Part shown: piece by piece, positions 6,375 to 6,690 of the stretch
How the letters are laid out: the number at the start of each line of letters is the position of its first letter
Numbering within the stretch: position 1 is the stretch's first letter
NCBI GenBank assembly: GCA_017997315.1
Contig: JAGOFF010000125.1
Span: forward strand, 1 to 6,690
Length of the DNA: 6,690 nt
DNA from: Clostridia bacterium
Lineage (GTDB): Bacteria; Bacillota; Clostridia; Saccharofermentanales; UBA5734
Direction of reading: 5' to 3'
Notes under the pieces: generated by a model
The model's input: only the letters and a program-made list of their open reading frames with translations
What the model was told of the DNA's origin: nothing
Databases searched by the model: none
Program-made: the position numbers and the translations under genes

Positions 6375-6690
6375 TCACCTGCGTGCGGCCGATGTCCCCA
6401 GCACCTCCCGCAGGTAACGCCCGGTCAACGAGGCCTCGACCCGGGCCACCGCCTCCGGAGTACCCTCCGCCACGATCCGGCCGCCCTGCGCGCCGCCGTC
6501 CGGCCCGAGGTCGATGATGTAGTCCGCGCATTTGATCACGTCCAGGTTGTGCTCGATCACGAGTACCGTGTGACCCTGGTCGACCAGCCGGTACAGGCAG
6601 TCCAGGAGCTTCTGGATGTCCGCGAGGTGGAGCCCGGTCGTCGGCTCGTCGAGGATGTACAGGTTGTGCGCGCCGCGCTTGATCTTGGAC
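6375..6690 (-). CDS. uvrA: Excinuclease ABC subunit A, C-terminal end (5' part outside window)
   Basis: Only the last 104 or so codons are present; the rest of this roughly 940-residue protein lies beyond the right edge. UvrA is the DNA-damage-sensing ATPase of nucleotide excision repair; it loads UvrB at lesions in the cytoplasm. The visible part is the end of the second ABC ATPase: the Walker B and D-loop stretch YILDEPTTGLH, the H-loop VIEHNLDVIK, and the UvrA-specific DLGPDGGAQGGRIVAEGTP followed by TGRYLREVL. These are nearly invariant in UvrA, so the identification is secure. The stop is TGA at 6375-6377. No clear terminator follows before the lipoprotein promoter, so some read-through into that gene is possible. 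Confidence 0.97.
   Translation of the reverse strand, partial: SKIKRGAHNLYILDEPTTGLHLADIQKLLDCLYRLVDQGHTVLVIEHNLDVIKCADYIIDLGPDGGAQGGRIVAEGTPEAVARVEASLTGRYLREVLGTSAARR

Noticed and set aside
6235..6531. N-terminal extension of the lipoprotein frame, overlapping uvrA
   Set aside because: It would bury the signal peptide and overlap uvrA coding sequence; GGAGGT at 6242-6247 places the start at 6234.

Overview
The window is about 6.7 kb of GC-rich, densely coding bacterial chromosome. Gene content, Shine-Dalgarno sites (GGAGGT, AGGAGG), sigma70/sigmaA-type promoter elements and a lipobox lipoprotein point to a Gram-positive-like bacterium. The sensor kinase with an N-terminal seven-helix domain and the small lipoprotein look most like high-GC Clostridia (Bacillota). 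That placement is inference, and an actinobacterium is not excluded.

Layout: the left two thirds is a plus-strand gene run. It begins with the C-terminal part of an alpha/beta-hydrolase thioesterase with a cysteine nucleophile (1-620, open to the left). Next, after 3 bases, is a seven-helix PAS sensor histidine kinase (624-2606). Then come a PfkB-family, fructokinase-like sugar kinase (2670-3665) and an aminoglycoside-phosphotransferase-fold small-molecule kinase (3726-4664). Gaps of 3, 63 and 60 bases with no convincing internal promoter or terminator are compatible with one transcript, although only the first pair looks tightly coupled.

The right third is on the minus strand. Reading leftward from the right edge it holds the C-terminal end of uvrA (6375-6690), a small lipoprotein gene with its own -10 box and a strong ribosome binding site (5749-6234), a clear rho-independent terminator (5670-5700), an AT-rich promoter island with an inverted repeat (5524-5577), and an unrecognised exported, membrane-anchored protein (4672-5481). 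That last gene converges on the phosphotransferase gene with only 7 bases between stop codons.

Working together: the thioesterase and kinase genes are probably translationally coupled, which suggests that a membrane sensor is co-expressed with an acyl- or peptidyl-releasing enzyme, perhaps part of a nonribosomal-peptide-like pathway lying left of the window. No response regulator is visible. The sugar kinase and the phosphotransferase may be part of the same transcript but have no evident functional link to it. UvrA is housekeeping DNA repair. No RNA genes, insertion sequences, CRISPR arrays or attachment sites were seen.
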